Made by a program: the position numbers and the translations under genes
In this document: piece by piece, positions 8,044 through 17,039 of the stretch
Layout of the letters: every line of letters starts with the position of its first letter
How positions within the stretch are numbered: position 1 is the stretch's first letter
Notes under the pieces: generated by a model
Database searches by the model: none
Told to the model about the DNA's origin: nothing
The model's input: only the letters and a program-made list of their open reading frames with translations
Virus record (IMG/VR): IMGVR_UViG_3300010413_000132
Coordinates: 1-36,873 of that record
Origin: a virus
Reading direction: 5' to 3' (one strand)
DNA: 36,873 bases

Positions 8044-8472
8044 GTGGCTGGGGCGTCGAGGCAGGCCCTCTACATCGAGGGTCTCGATGAGACGTTGCGG
8101 GCGTTCCGTCGCCTCCCGAAGCACATCAAGGACGGTGCCGACGATCGGGTGAGGGAGATCACGGGGATGGTCGCTGACCGGACCCGTGCGGCGGCGTCGA
8201 CCCGTGCCGAGCAACTGGCTGCGACGACGATCAAATCCCAGAAGGGATCCGTGTCCCTCGGTGGTGGTGGCCGCCGGAACCGTGCCGGGAACATGGCGCT
8301 CGGCACCGAGTTCGGTGGGCAGGCCCGGAAGACCACGATGCAGTTCCGCCCCCACCGGGGCCGGGAGGGCTACTTCTTCTGGCCCACGATCCGGGACAGC
8401 AGCGCCGAGATCCGCGAGATGTGGGATGACCTCGTCGACGAGCTCGAAGCGGAGGTGACCCGTGGCCGGTGA
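8044..8472 (+). CDS. HK97 gp10-like tail/neck protein
   Basis: A 142-residue protein starting at GTG 8044. It opens YIEGLDETLRAFRRLPKHIKDG, has a long helix through about residue 60, then LGTEFGG near 93-99 and FRPHRGREGYFFWPTIRDSS near 107-126. This matches the gp10-like family, which has small tail-completion proteins with a central GTEFG turn and an aromatic FRP/F-P segment. In HK97-like genomes this gene usually lies before the tail tube gene; here it lies between the chaperones and the tape measure, an unusual order. It overlaps the tape measure by 11 bases. Confidence 0.72.
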   Translation: MAGASRQALYIEGLDETLRAFRRLPKHIKDGADDRVREITGMVADRTRAAASTRAEQLAATTIKSQKGSVSLGGGGRRNRAGNMALGTEFGGQARKTTMQFRPHRGREGYFFWPTIRDSSAEIREMWDDLVDELEAEVTRGR

Positions 8473-10441
8473 GCGCCGCATCGTGGTCCGGTTCCTCGGT
8501 GAGGCGAAGGACCTGGTCGACGCCGCCGGGGATTCCGAATCGGCCCTGAACCGGGTGGCGGGCACGGCCGGGAGCGTGGCGAAGGGGCTCGCTGTAGGCC
8601 TGTTCGGCGCGACCACGGCCGCCGCTGGTGGCCTCTACATGCTGGGCCAGGCGGGTGCCACGGAGGAGCAGTCCCAGGCATCGTTCGCCCAGTCGCTCCG
8701 CAACAGCGTCGGGGCGACGGAGGAGCAGATCGCCGCGACGGAACGGTCGATCTCGATCATGCAGTCCCAGACCGGGCTGATCGACGACGATCTCCGCTCG
8801 GCGTACACCCTGCTCAACGGGACCACGAGGGACACCGCGAAGACCCAGGAGTACATGGGCATCGCGATGAACATCGCCGCCGCCCAGCACATCTCCGCCG
8901 CCGAGGCCGCCGACATCATGGCCGCCGCCGGCCGTGGCGAGATGGACGCCATCGAGAACCTCGGTGTCGCCACCGAGAACGCCGCCGGCGAGGCGCTCAG
9001 CTTCGACGAGATCATGCGGAACGCCTCGGAGATGTTCGCCGGGCAGGCCGCCACGGCAGCTGGGACCACGGCCGGGCAGTACCAGATCCTGAAGACCCGG
9101 TTGGGGGAGGCCGCTGAGTCCCTCGGGCAGACCCTCCTCCCCGCCGTCGTCGCTGTCGGGTCGTGGCTGTCGGGGAACCTGGTGCCCGCCGTCGAGGACG
9201 CCGCCTCCTGGCTCGGCACCCACCTCGGCCCGATCGCCACCGACGTCGCCGCGTGGATGGAAGACGACCTCGTCCCCGCCATCGAATCCGTCGCGACGTG
9301 GATCGGTGACACCCTCGTCCCCGCCATCGAGGACGCCGTCGGATGGGTCCGAGACGACCTCGCCCCAGCGCTCGACACCGCCGCCACCACCCTCTCCGAG
9401 AACTTCGGGCCACCCCTGCAGACCGTGGCCGGGTGGCTGCAGGCCCTCGCCCCCCACATCGAGACCGTCGTCGGCTGGCTCGGTGACCTCACCACATGGA
9501 TCCTCGGGAACGAAGAGATCCTCACCGGGCTCGCTGTCGGCGTCGGCGTCGTCCTCGTCGGCGCGTTCGTGGCGTGGGCGATCTCCGCCGGGTCCGCGGC
9601 GGTGGCGACGATCGCGGCGACGTGGCCGATCCTCGCGATCATCGCCGCTGTCGCCCTCCTCGTCGCCGGCCTCATATACGCCTACGAGAACTGGGGTTGG
9701 TTCCGGGACGCCGTGAACGCCGTGAAGGATCACCTGGTCAACGACGTGTGGCCGGCCCTGCAGATGGGGTGGGGGATCCTGTCCGCGCTCGCCGTGTGGA
9801 TCTGGGACGCCGCGCTCGTCGTCACCGATTTCGCTGTCGCTGTCGGGGCCGCCGTCGCCGGTCTCGTGTCGTGGATCTGGCAGAAGACGGAGTGGCTGCG
9901 GGGGGTGTGGACAACCGGGTGGCGGATCATCTGGTCGGTCGTGTCGGGGATCTGGTCGGCGATCTCGTCGACCATCACCAACGCCATGTCCCGGGTCACG
10001 ACGTTCGTCTCGGACCACAAGGACCAGATCGTCGGCGCGTTCCGGACCCTGGTCTCGTCGGTGCGGAACATCATGTCGGGGATCGCCGGCGCCATCACCG
10101 GGCCGTTCCGTGCCGGGCTCGGCGCCATCAAGGGGATCTGGAACAACACGATCGGCGGGCTCGGCGTCAGCTTGCCCAGCTGGCCCGGGGGGAAGAGCTC
10201 CAAGATCCCCTTCCTGGCCGCCGGCGGCGTCGTCACCCAACCCACCCTCGCGATGCTCGCCGAGGGCTCCGAACCGGAGGCCGTGATCCCCCTGTCCCAG
10301 CTCGGCCGGTACGGGTCCGGTGGCGGCGGGGAGCTCGTCATCCGGTCCGACGGGTCCCGCCTCGCTGACCTCCTCATCGAGGTCCTCCGTGAGGGCATCA
10401 AGAACCGGGGTGGGCTGACCGCCACGTTCGGGCCGCTCTGA
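8462..10441 (+). CDS. Tape measure protein
   Basis: A 659-residue protein that would set tail length and help DNA entry. Residues 220-338 are a tandem array of 15-residue units of form W-L-x3-L-x-PAIEDVA, with Trp at 235, 250, 265, 280, 295 and 325. A strongly hydrophobic stretch (about 354-407) would give two membrane helices. The C-terminus has AAGGVVTQPTLAMLAEGSEPEAVIPLSQL-type sequence (about 586-614), common to tape measure proteins. GTG 8462 has GGAGGTGA just upstream. It is short for the family, which suggests a tail of around 100 nm (inference from length). Confidence 0.92.
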   Translation: MAGERRIVVRFLGEAKDLVDAAGDSESALNRVAGTAGSVAKGLAVGLFGATTAAAGGLYMLGQAGATEEQSQASFAQSLRNSVGATEEQIAATERSISIMQSQTGLIDDDLRSAYTLLNGTTRDTAKTQEYMGIAMNIAAAQHISAAEAADIMAAAGRGEMDAIENLGVATENAAGEALSFDEIMRNASEMFAGQAATAAGTTAGQYQILKTRLGEAAESLGQTLLPAVVAVGSWLSGNLVPAVEDAASWLGTHLGPIATDVAAWMEDDLVPAIESVATWIGDTLVPAIEDAVGWVRDDLAPALDTAATTLSENFGPPLQTVAGWLQALAPHIETVVGWLGDLTTWILGNEEILTGLAVGVGVVLVGAFVAWAISAGSAAVATIAATWPILAIIAAVALLVAGLIYAYENWGWFRDAVNAVKDHLVNDVWPALQMGWGILSALAVWIWDAALVVTDFAVAVGAAVAGLVSWIWQKTEWLRGVWTTGWRIIWSVVSGIWSAISSTITNAMSRVTTFVSDHKDQIVGAFRTLVSSVRNIMSGIAGAITGPFRAGLGAIKGIWNNTIGGLGVSLPSWPGGKSSKIPFLAAGGVVTQPTLAMLAEGSEPEAVIPLSQLGRYGSGGGGELVIRSDGSRLADLLIEVLREGIKNRGGLTATFGPL

Positions 10442-13209
10442 TGGCCTACCCGCAGACCCCGCTCCCGGTCGAGGTCGACGTCGAGATCGACGGGGCGTGG
10501 ACCTCGATGGTCACGACCGGTCAGGGGGTCCTCGAGCGGGACCCGGTCGGGGTGGCTGCTGGGCGGTCGTCGTGGGCTGGCAGGGTCGATCCGGGCCGGG
10601 GGTCGTGGACGGCTCGCACGGCGGACGGCAGGTGGTTGCCGGACTGGCAGGCGTCCCCGCTGCACAGGAAGTGGCGACGGAACCTCCGTGCCCGGATCGG
10701 TGTCGGCCTCGGCGCCTCCTACCTGCATCGGCGTGGAGCGGGGGCCAACGTGGCGTCCACCCCGGACCCGGGGAACCCGGCCGTGGATCTCGACGTGCGG
10801 GTCGACATGACCCTCACCGAGGACCTGCCCCACCTCGAATCCGTTGGGGGTCTGGCCCGCCGCATCGCGCACAAGAGCAACGGGTCGACGGGTGGGTGGG
10901 AGTGGTCGATCTACCGGGCCGCCGGGGAGGTCCGCTCCGCGATCCTGTGGCGGCCCGCTACCGGCCCAGCCATCCAGGTCTCCACCGACCAGTCCGGCGC
11001 CGAGCTCCCCCTGTCGTGGATGTGGCGGCGGGGCGCCCTGCGGTTCACGCTCGATGGGAACACCGGCGGCCGGGCCGCGACGTGGTGGACCGCCCCCACG
11101 ATCGCCGGGCCGTGGACCCAGCTCGGCCAGCCCGTCACCAACCCGGCGTCCACGTCGATCGGGTCGACCACCAACCCGCTCCGGGTCGGGGGGAACCCGG
11201 CAGACGCGTTCGTCGCTCCCCTCGGCGCGCAGATCCACGCGTTCGAGCTCCGGAACGGGATCGACGGCCCCGCCCTCGCCAACCCCCGCTTCGATCTCCA
11301 AGCCCCCGGTGTGACCAGCTTCGTCGACAGCGCCGGGAAGACGTGGACGGTCGGGACCGACGGGCAGGTCGCGAACACGCGGTGGCGGTGGCACGGCGAA
11401 CTGGCGTCCCTCCCCGCCCGGTGGGACCTGTCCGGTGTCGACGTCACCACCCCGATCGAGGGGGCCGGGATCCTGCGACGTCTCCGCCAGGGCCCCACCG
11501 TGCTCGACTCCGCCGTCTACCGGGCCATCACCCGACAGGCCGACGACCTGGTCGCGTACTGGCCGATGGAGGACGCATCGGACACGGGGATCACCAGGTT
11601 CGGCGCAGCGGTCGGCGGTGCCCCCCTCGTCGTCACGGTCGGCCGGCCCACCCCCGCCACGTCCACCCTGTTCCCGTCGTCGAAACCGCTCCCCACCGTC
11701 GGCGGTGCCGTCATGGCGTCCTGGCTCACCTCCTACCCGCAGGCCCCCAGCTGGCAGCTCAGATGGTTCATGGCCGTCCCCGCCGGCCTCACCGGGGCCG
11801 ACGTCCACGTCCTCCGGGTTGACACCGAAGACCTCACGTTCGATGTCCGCTGGCAGGAGAACGACGGGGGGAACCTCCGCGTCGTGATCCTCCGGGGCAA
11901 CGTCCAGATCTACACCTCCGGGTGGATCGTCATGAACTCCACCGGGAGGGCGCTCCGCCTCCACCTCGGGATCACCACCTCGGTCAGCGGGCAGGTGTCA
12001 TGGAACCTGGAATCCCGGACCGTCGGCACCGGGTTCGTCGGTGGCCTGTCCGCCAGCGACGTCGTCACCGGCACCGCCCGCCAGGCCCGGGGCCTCGTCG
12101 TCAACCCCTCCGGCCTGATGGGCGACACCGCCATCGGGCACATCACCCTGCAATCCATCCTCACCGACGCCAACGAGCTCGCCGACGGCCTCGATGGGTA
12201 CTTCGGTGAACGGGCCGGGGACCGGATCGACCGGCTCTGCCAGGAGGAAGGCATCCCGCTCCGGTTCCGGGGCGACCCCGCCACCACCGAGAAGATGTCG
12301 TACCAGCGGCCCGCCCCGCTCGTCGAGCTGCTCCAGGACTGCGCCGACGTCGACGGCGGGATCCTCGCCGAGGCCCGCGACAGCTTCGCCCTGTGGTACC
12401 GGGCACGGACCGATATGCTCGCCCAGGCTGGCACCACGCTCGACTACTCGGCCGGCCACGTCGCCGGCACTCCCGAGCTGGACCGGGACGACGCGACCCT
12501 CGTCAACGACGTCACCGTCTCCTCGCCTGGGGGGACGGGGCGGGCCGCCCTCGACGACGCCTCACCCCTGTCGGTCTCTCAGCCACCCGTCGGGGCCGGC
12601 CGGTACGCCACCGACGTCACCCTCCCCTGCCTGTCGTCGAGGGCGGCCGACATCGCCGGGTGGCGGCTCGAGCTCGGCACCGTCGACGAGCCCCGCGTGT
12701 CCCGTCTCGAGCTGGACACCAACCTCCCCGCCGTGGTCGCCTCCCCGGCGCTGACGGCCGCTGTACTCGACCTGGGGCTCGGGGACGTGGTCGACGTGGG
12801 CGGCCTCCCCGCCCTGATCGGCTCCACCCGGCAGATCGTGCAGGGCATCCGCGAGCGGATCGGCCTGTACTCCCACCGGGTCGAGCTGGCCACGACGCCG
12901 GCGTCGCCGTGGGACGTGGCCCTGGTCGGTGTCGACGCCCGGTACGACACCGCCGGGTCCACGGCCGCAGCCGCAGCCTCGGGGGCCACGACGCTGGTGG
13001 TGACCACGACCCTCGGCCCGGCGTGGATCACGACGGCGTCGCACCCCACCCACCTCCCCGTCGACATCGATGTCGACGGGGTCCTCGTCACCGTCACCGC
13101 CATCGTCTCGGCCACCTCCCCGCAGACCTTCACGATCACCCCCCTACCCCGCGCCGTTCCCGCCGGAGCCGCCGTCCGTCTGCGGCACCCGTCCCGGTAC
13201 GAGCTGTGA
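10441..13209 (+). CDS. Large minor tail protein (tail tip) with LamG-like inserts
   Basis: A 922-residue protein downstream of the tape measure, the usual position of distal-tail and tail-tip proteins. The N-terminal ~80 residues resemble a distal-tail ring start. Residues about 110-285 and again about 365-560 look like concanavalin/LamG-type sandwich domains; the second opens DDLVAYWPMEDASDTG, a typical LamG entry. A helix-rich part near 590-650 contains ERAGDRIDRLCQEEG. The remainder is beta-rich. Such inserts often bind surface glycans during adsorption (family knowledge). It starts at ATG 10441, overlapping the tape measure stop. Confidence 0.85.
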   Translation: MAYPQTPLPVEVDVEIDGAWTSMVTTGQGVLERDPVGVAAGRSSWAGRVDPGRGSWTARTADGRWLPDWQASPLHRKWRRNLRARIGVGLGASYLHRRGAGANVASTPDPGNPAVDLDVRVDMTLTEDLPHLESVGGLARRIAHKSNGSTGGWEWSIYRAAGEVRSAILWRPATGPAIQVSTDQSGAELPLSWMWRRGALRFTLDGNTGGRAATWWTAPTIAGPWTQLGQPVTNPASTSIGSTTNPLRVGGNPADAFVAPLGAQIHAFELRNGIDGPALANPRFDLQAPGVTSFVDSAGKTWTVGTDGQVANTRWRWHGELASLPARWDLSGVDVTTPIEGAGILRRLRQGPTVLDSAVYRAITRQADDLVAYWPMEDASDTGITRFGAAVGGAPLVVTVGRPTPATSTLFPSSKPLPTVGGAVMASWLTSYPQAPSWQLRWFMAVPAGLTGADVHVLRVDTEDLTFDVRWQENDGGNLRVVILRGNVQIYTSGWIVMNSTGRALRLHLGITTSVSGQVSWNLESRTVGTGFVGGLSASDVVTGTARQARGLVVNPSGLMGDTAIGHITLQSILTDANELADGLDGYFGERAGDRIDRLCQEEGIPLRFRGDPATTEKMSYQRPAPLVELLQDCADVDGGILAEARDSFALWYRARTDMLAQAGTTLDYSAGHVAGTPELDRDDATLVNDVTVSSPGGTGRAALDDASPLSVSQPPVGAGRYATDVTLPCLSSRAADIAGWRLELGTVDEPRVSRLELDTNLPAVVASPALTAAVLDLGLGDVVDVGGLPALIGSTRQIVQGIRERIGLYSHRVELATTPASPWDVALVGVDARYDTAGSTAAAAASGATTLVVTTTLGPAWITTASHPTHLPVDIDVDGVLVTVTAIVSATSPQTFTITPLPRAVPAGAAVRLRHPSRYEL

Positions 13210-13219
13210 GGAGACCCTG

Positions 13220-13666
13220 ATGCCCCTCGCCGGTCAGCGGATCACCGCCCTCGACTTCACCGCCGCCGTCACCGCGACGGATTCCAACGTTCAGGCCAAC
13301 ATAGGGACCACGATCGGGCCCGGCACTCCCGAGGTCGGGGTCGTGTTCATCGCGCCGACTTCGGGAAAGGTGATGGTGTCGATCGGGGGGTCCGCCGCGG
13401 ACGACGCCGGGGCGCACAAGGCCGTCATCGACTGGCAGTTGTACGCCGGGACCAACGCGTCGGGGACCCTGATCCTCAACGTCGGGTCCCTGGCCCGGAG
13501 GTTGATCATCGGTGGCGACGTCGAAGGCGTCGAGGCGGACAGGTCGAGCCTCGTGACCGGCCTCACGCCGGGGTCGTCCTACTACGCCCGGGTCATGGTC
13601 GCCGCCTACGCAGCGACCACCGACGTCTACAACCGGACCATCACCGTGGTCCCCCTACCAGCATGA
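13220..13666 (+). CDS. Minor tail protein, fibre-associated
   Basis: A 148-residue protein with a good ribosome-binding site (GAGGAG at 13207-13212). It is rich in Thr, Ala, Gly and Val with alternating strands. A VVFIAPTSGKVMVSIGGSA segment (about 36-54) and a LTPGSSYYARVMV segment (about 114-126) resemble the jelly-roll or FN3-like edge strands seen in small receptor-binding tail proteins. Function is inferred from position between the tail-tip gene and the fibre-like gene. No enzymatic motif is visible. Confidence 0.65.
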   Translation: MPLAGQRITALDFTAAVTATDSNVQANIGTTIGPGTPEVGVVFIAPTSGKVMVSIGGSAADDAGAHKAVIDWQLYAGTNASGTLILNVGSLARRLIIGGDVEGVEADRSSLVTGLTPGSSYYARVMVAAYAATTDVYNRTITVVPLPA

Positions 13667-13675
13667 GGAGCACCC

Positions 13676-13765
13676 ATGCCAGAGATTGTCACCGTGGCCG
13701 CGATAGCGGGCGTCCTCGCCGCAGGGCGAGCCGTCGAGCTCGTCGCACAGTGGTGGCGGCGCTGA
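13676..13765 (+). CDS. 29-residue hydrophobic peptide
   Basis: A tiny frame beginning MPEIVTVAAIAGVL and ending AQWWRR. It has a clear ribosome-binding site (GAGGAG at 13665-13670, 5 bases from ATG) and fills the space between two tail genes. One membrane helix followed by an aromatic and basic end is predicted. It may be a small membrane peptide, or its translation may feed the GTG start of the next gene 3 bases after its stop. Support is only the start site and composition. Confidence 0.45.
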   Translation: MPEIVTVAAIAGVLAAGRAVELVAQWWRR

Positions 13766-13768
13766 CCG

Positions 13769-15812
13769 GTGGAGACCAGGGCGACACCTCCACCAACCGG
13801 TCAGTCCGCCCGCCCGTCCGGGTGGATCCAGGTGGCCGCCCTGGTCGCTCTCGTCGCGCTCGCCGGCGTCGACGCCTACTCGGTCGGGTGGGATCCTCGA
13901 CGAGCACGGCCCCGCCGGTCTCGACGACTGGCTGTGGCCCACTGCCGAGGTCACCCCTGTCGCCGGTGCCGCCGTCGCCGTGGTCACCGCCGGTGCCACC
14001 GGGGCAGCGACCCGGACCGCTACCGGCGGCGCCCGCACGGCAGGGACCGCCACGGCCCGGGCGGCTACGATCAAGGTCGCCGCCGGGGCTTCCCGCTCAC
14101 CGGTGGCAGGTGGCGCCCGGGCCGCGGCTGCGAAGCTGGCCGGCGGAGCGGCCCGGGCCGCCACCCCCACCGTCGCCAGCGTCACCGGCGCAGCGCTCAC
14201 CTCGATCATCCAGGGCGCCGCCCGGTTCGTCGCCGCCATCCAGGGTCGGGCCACAGCTACCACGACCAGGGCCGGGGGCGGGCGGGCAGCGCTGACCGTG
14301 ACCGCCCGCGACCCAGCCGAGATCCTGTTCGTCGCAGCGACCCGGCCACCAACCGCCTCCGAACAGGCCACGATCGACACGATCCGGGCAGCGGGATGGA
14401 CCGTCACCGTCACCGACCCCGGCGCCGCCCCGCCCGGCAACCTCGACGACTGGGCCGCCGTCGTCCTGTCCGACACTGCGACCCTGCCCACAGGGTGGCT
14501 CAACCCCACCGTCCCCGTCCTCACCCTCAACCAGCAGACCTGGGCCGACACGGCCGCCCCCTACTTCTCGACCCTGACCCTCCTCTCCGCAGGGGCCGAC
14601 ACCCAAGGCGACGACATCGCCGTCAACGGGGGCCCCGTCCCCACCGGGCTCGGCTGGTCACCCGGCACCGTCCACGCCATCACCGGTGGATGGACCTACG
14701 CCTACGATCGGGCAGGGGCCGACCCCGACCTCACCATCCAGGCCGGGCACTGGTACGAGACCCCACCGACGCTGCTCGTGACGTGGTGGGTGGCTGACAC
14801 CGGGACCACGGTCGGGGCGGTCACCCTCCCGTCCCGCCGTGCCGGGTTCGCCATCGACCACGCCGCAGCCCCGGTGTCGTGGACCGCTGACGGCTCCAAC
14901 CTCCTCGACGGGACCCTGCGATGGCTCACCGGTCGCACATTCGGACCCGCCGTCATCCAGGGCGCCGCCCGGCTCCTGGCCACCGTCAACCCCCGGGCCA
15001 CGGCCGGCACGACCCGCCCCGGCACGGCCACCGGACCGACCGGCCCGACCGGGCGGGCCGCCGCCATCAAGCAGGTGACGGCCACGTGGCGGGCCCCCGC
15101 CTCGACCACGGCCAGAGCCACGGCCACCCGCACCGCCACCGGTGCCACCACCGCCCCCGCTCCAGTCGGGGCACGGTCGACGGCGTCGACCCTCCGCACC
15201 GGGACGGCACGGGCCACCACCGCCACCACGGCCAGGGCCGCCGGGTTGCGGTCCGTCGTCGCCGCCGTGATCGGTGGCCTGACCGTCACGGCCCGGACCG
15301 CTGGCGCCGCCGTCGGCGCAGGGATCATCCAAGGCACCGCCCGGATCGCCGCCGCCATCACCGCCAGGGCCACGGCCGCCACCACCCGCCCCGGGGCCGG
15401 CACCACCCCGACCCCAGCTGGAGCACGGGTCACAGCCACCACGACCCGCACCGGGACCGGGCGGGCCCCGGCCACCGCCTCGGCCAGGACCACGGCCACG
15501 ACGACCCGGGGCGGCTCAGCTCGAGCAGCCGCCCCGGCCGTGACCCGGGGCGGCGGGGTCCGCACGGCGATCACGTCGGCCCGCTCGGCCGGCGCCGTCC
15601 TGGCCCGCTCGGCGGCGAGGAAGCTCACCACTGGGGCGGCCCGGGTCGTGGCCGTAGCCACCTGGTCGGGGTCGACAGCGCCGCTCGTCCCGCCCCTCAA
15701 CGTCGCCCACACCGCCTGCGCCCGCACCGGGCACCGGGTGATCGCCCACCACGCCCACACCGCTACCGCCACGACGGCCCACCGGGCCGTGGCCAGGAGG
15801 CCTACATGCTGA
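13769..15812 (+). CDS. Repeat-rich tail fibre-like protein, split by a +1 frameshift near 13890
   Basis: From GTG 13769 the first frame gives about 41 sensible residues with a membrane-type helix, up to AYSVGW. After that this frame becomes Arg/Pro-rich noise, while the frame one base ahead reads ILDEHGPAGLDDWLWPTAEV and then runs open to 15812. Skipping one G in the GGG at 13890-13892 gives a continuous 680-residue protein. The second frame has no start before GTG 13980, so the shift is needed. The protein has long Ala/Thr/Arg/Gly-rich tracts and three copies of (I/V)IQG(A/T)AR...RATA-TTR-G (at roughly 146, 395 and 519 of the joined protein). A globular ~210-residue domain between them, starting EILFVAATRP and ending LRWLTG, is somewhat like ThuA/GATase-type folds. 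Confidence 0.65.
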
Positions 15813-16105
15813 CCCTCGAATCGACCACGGCCGAGCGGTTGGCGGTGACGATCACGACCACCGCCGACCCGACCGGGTCCGTCCCTGAGTTCGCCGTGAC
15901 GCAGGGCCCGGATCCGACGGTGTGGGTGCCGGGGTCGTGGACCGGGGGGTGGGATCCGATCTCGGGGGAGGTGTCGGCGGCCTCGGCGGTGATCGGCGCC
16001 GGACAGGTGTTGGCGGTGACGGCCGGGCAGTGGCGGCTCTACGCCCGGTGGCAGGTCGGCGCCGAACGACCGGTGCGTCTCGCGGCCGTGCTCCAGGTGA
16101 CGTGA
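15806..16105 (+). CDS. Small beta-rich tail-region protein
   Basis: A 99-residue protein with a strong ribosome-binding site (AGGAGG at 15795-15800) 5 bases before ATG. It overlaps the end of the fibre-like gene by 7 bases. The sequence is strand-forming and Thr/Val/Trp-rich (TVWVPGSWTGGWD near 38-50; GQWRLYARWQVG near 74-85), like a small sandwich domain. It is the last gene of the structural operon, before the hairpin at 16112. The function is unknown; a fibre cap or chaperone would fit the position. Confidence 0.7.
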   Translation: MLTLESTTAERLAVTITTTADPTGSVPEFAVTQGPDPTVWVPGSWTGGWDPISGEVSAASAVIGAGQVLAVTAGQWRLYARWQVGAERPVRLAAVLQVT

Positions 16106-16111
16106 CGCGGC

Positions 16112-16138
16112 ACCGCCCCCCGAGGGTGGGGGGGCGGT
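16112..16138. terminator. Hairpin terminator between convergent operons
   Basis: A perfect 10-base stem, ACCGCCCCCC (16112-16121) with GGGGGGCGGT (16129-16138), and a 7-base loop. It sits 7 bases after the last plus-strand tail gene and 9 bases beyond the end of the minus-strand operon, so it can serve both directions. There is no T-run, as is common in GC-rich actinomycete genomes. Confidence 0.75.
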
Positions 16139-16146
16139 CGGCCGGG

Positions 16147-16344
16147 TCAGGGCAGGTGGCGGGTCACCCACTGCCGGGCGGCGGTCCGGTCCCTCGACGG
16201 CATGCCGAGCAGGTCAGCGGTCTCCGTCCACGTCACCGTCCCCGCCCGCTGCGCCACAGCGGCCGACGAGGCGAACGAGGCCTCGGCGGCGGTGAGTGCC
16301 CGGCGGGCGGCACGCAACCGGGCAGCGGTCACAGCGGCCGCCAC
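16147..16344 (-). CDS. Small helix-turn-helix protein, start uncertain
   Basis: The last gene of the minus-strand operon, 65 residues from GTG 16344. The N-terminal half is an Ala/Arg helix. The C-terminal half, VTWTETADLLGMPSRDRTAARQWV in pattern, looks like a helix-turn-helix with a recognition helix near 48-60. No ribosome-binding site precedes the GTG. The same frame reads sensibly for 25 codons further upstream (GSGSWCWDPRQVPVDDTL...), back to a TAG at 16417-16419, which is the stop of the preceding membrane gene. The real start may therefore be a non-standard codon, or the TAG may sometimes be read through. Confidence 0.55.
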   Translation of the reverse strand: MAAAVTAARLRAARRALTAAEASFASSAAVAQRAGTVTWTETADLLGMPSRDRTAARQWVTRHLP

Positions 16345-16416
16345 GTCGACCAGGTCGGTGGACAGGGTGTCGTCGACGGGGACCTGGCGGGGATCCCAGC
16401 ACCAGCTGCCCGAACC

Positions 16417-16620
16417 CTACCAGGCCACCTCCAACAGGATCCCCACCCCCAGACCAGCCACCACCACGCACGCCACCGGCACCGCCGCCACCGCCACCCG
16501 GGCCACGAACGGCGCCCGCTCACCGTTCGGGCCCGGCGGCTCATCCGTCACGCCCCACCCCCACCAGCCAGCCACACCGGCCACCAGCACCGTCACCACC
16601 GCCACGACCATCGCCGTCAC
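16417..16620 (-). CDS. Two-helix membrane protein
   Basis: A 67-residue protein starting at GTG 16620, which overlaps the stop of the upstream nuclease-like gene (GTGA). Two membrane helices are likely, about 3-24 and 40-62, joined by a polar loop WGVTDEPPGPNGERAPF. It ends LLEVAW-TAG. It belongs to a run of membrane proteins in this operon. Function unknown. The end is in frame with the helix-turn-helix gene downstream, so a readthrough product would join both. Confidence 0.6.
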   Translation of the reverse strand: MTAMVVAVVTVLVAGVAGWWGWGVTDEPPGPNGERAPFVARVAVAAVPVACVVVAGLGVGILLEVAW

Positions 16621-17039
16621 CCCCGCTTCCCGACCAGCACCCGCCACCACCACTTCCGCAGCGGCGACGACTTCGACTTCGACCAATCCCACGGCGCCGC
16701 CCCCAGAGACAGCACCATCAACCAGTGCACCGGGACCACGCCAAGCACCCAGACCCGGCCCACCTCCCGACCCCAGTCGTCCACATCGGTCGGGACGACC
16801 ACGACCAGGCGGGGCCACAGCAGGAACCGGAGCCGCCACGTCGCCAACCTGCCCCGGACGGTTCCCCCATCGGGGGCATCGATCCGCCCCACCCGGATCC
16901 GCCGTCCGGCCCGGTCCACGACGGTGTCCCCGTCGATGATGCGGCTGATCAGGGTCACCCGCCGCCCGCCGGGGACGACACCGATCACGGCCAGCCACAC
17001 AACCCAGACCACGACAGCGGCGGCCACGACCCGGATCAC
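16617..17039 (-). CDS. Membrane-anchored staphylococcal-nuclease-like protein
   Basis: A 140-residue protein. Residues about 4-22 form a membrane helix. After it comes a compact SNase (thermonuclease) domain: ISRIIDGDTVVD (31-42), RIRVGRIDAPDGG (47-59) and DDWGREVGRVW (87-97). Compared with staphylococcal nuclease, the metal-site Asp residues (D36/D38, D54) and the two Arg residues (R49, R91) are kept. The general-base Glu43 position is Asp57. The domain lacks the usual long middle part. It starts at GTG 17039, overlapping the upstream stop. It may cut DNA at the membrane, or it may only bind it. Confidence 0.72.
   Translation of the reverse strand: MIRVVAAAVVVWVVWLAVIGVVPGGRRVTLISRIIDGDTVVDRAGRRIRVGRIDAPDGGTVRGRLATWRLRFLLWPRLVVVVPTDVDDWGREVGRVWVLGVVPVHWLMVLSLGAAPWDWSKSKSSPLRKWWWRVLVGKRG

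Noticed and set aside
8231-11964. Very long minus-strand frames (669 and 744 codons) opposite the tape measure and tail-tip genes
   Set aside because: Composition is Asp/Gly/Pro/Arg-rich and without domain pattern; the plus-strand genes fit family, order and start sites.
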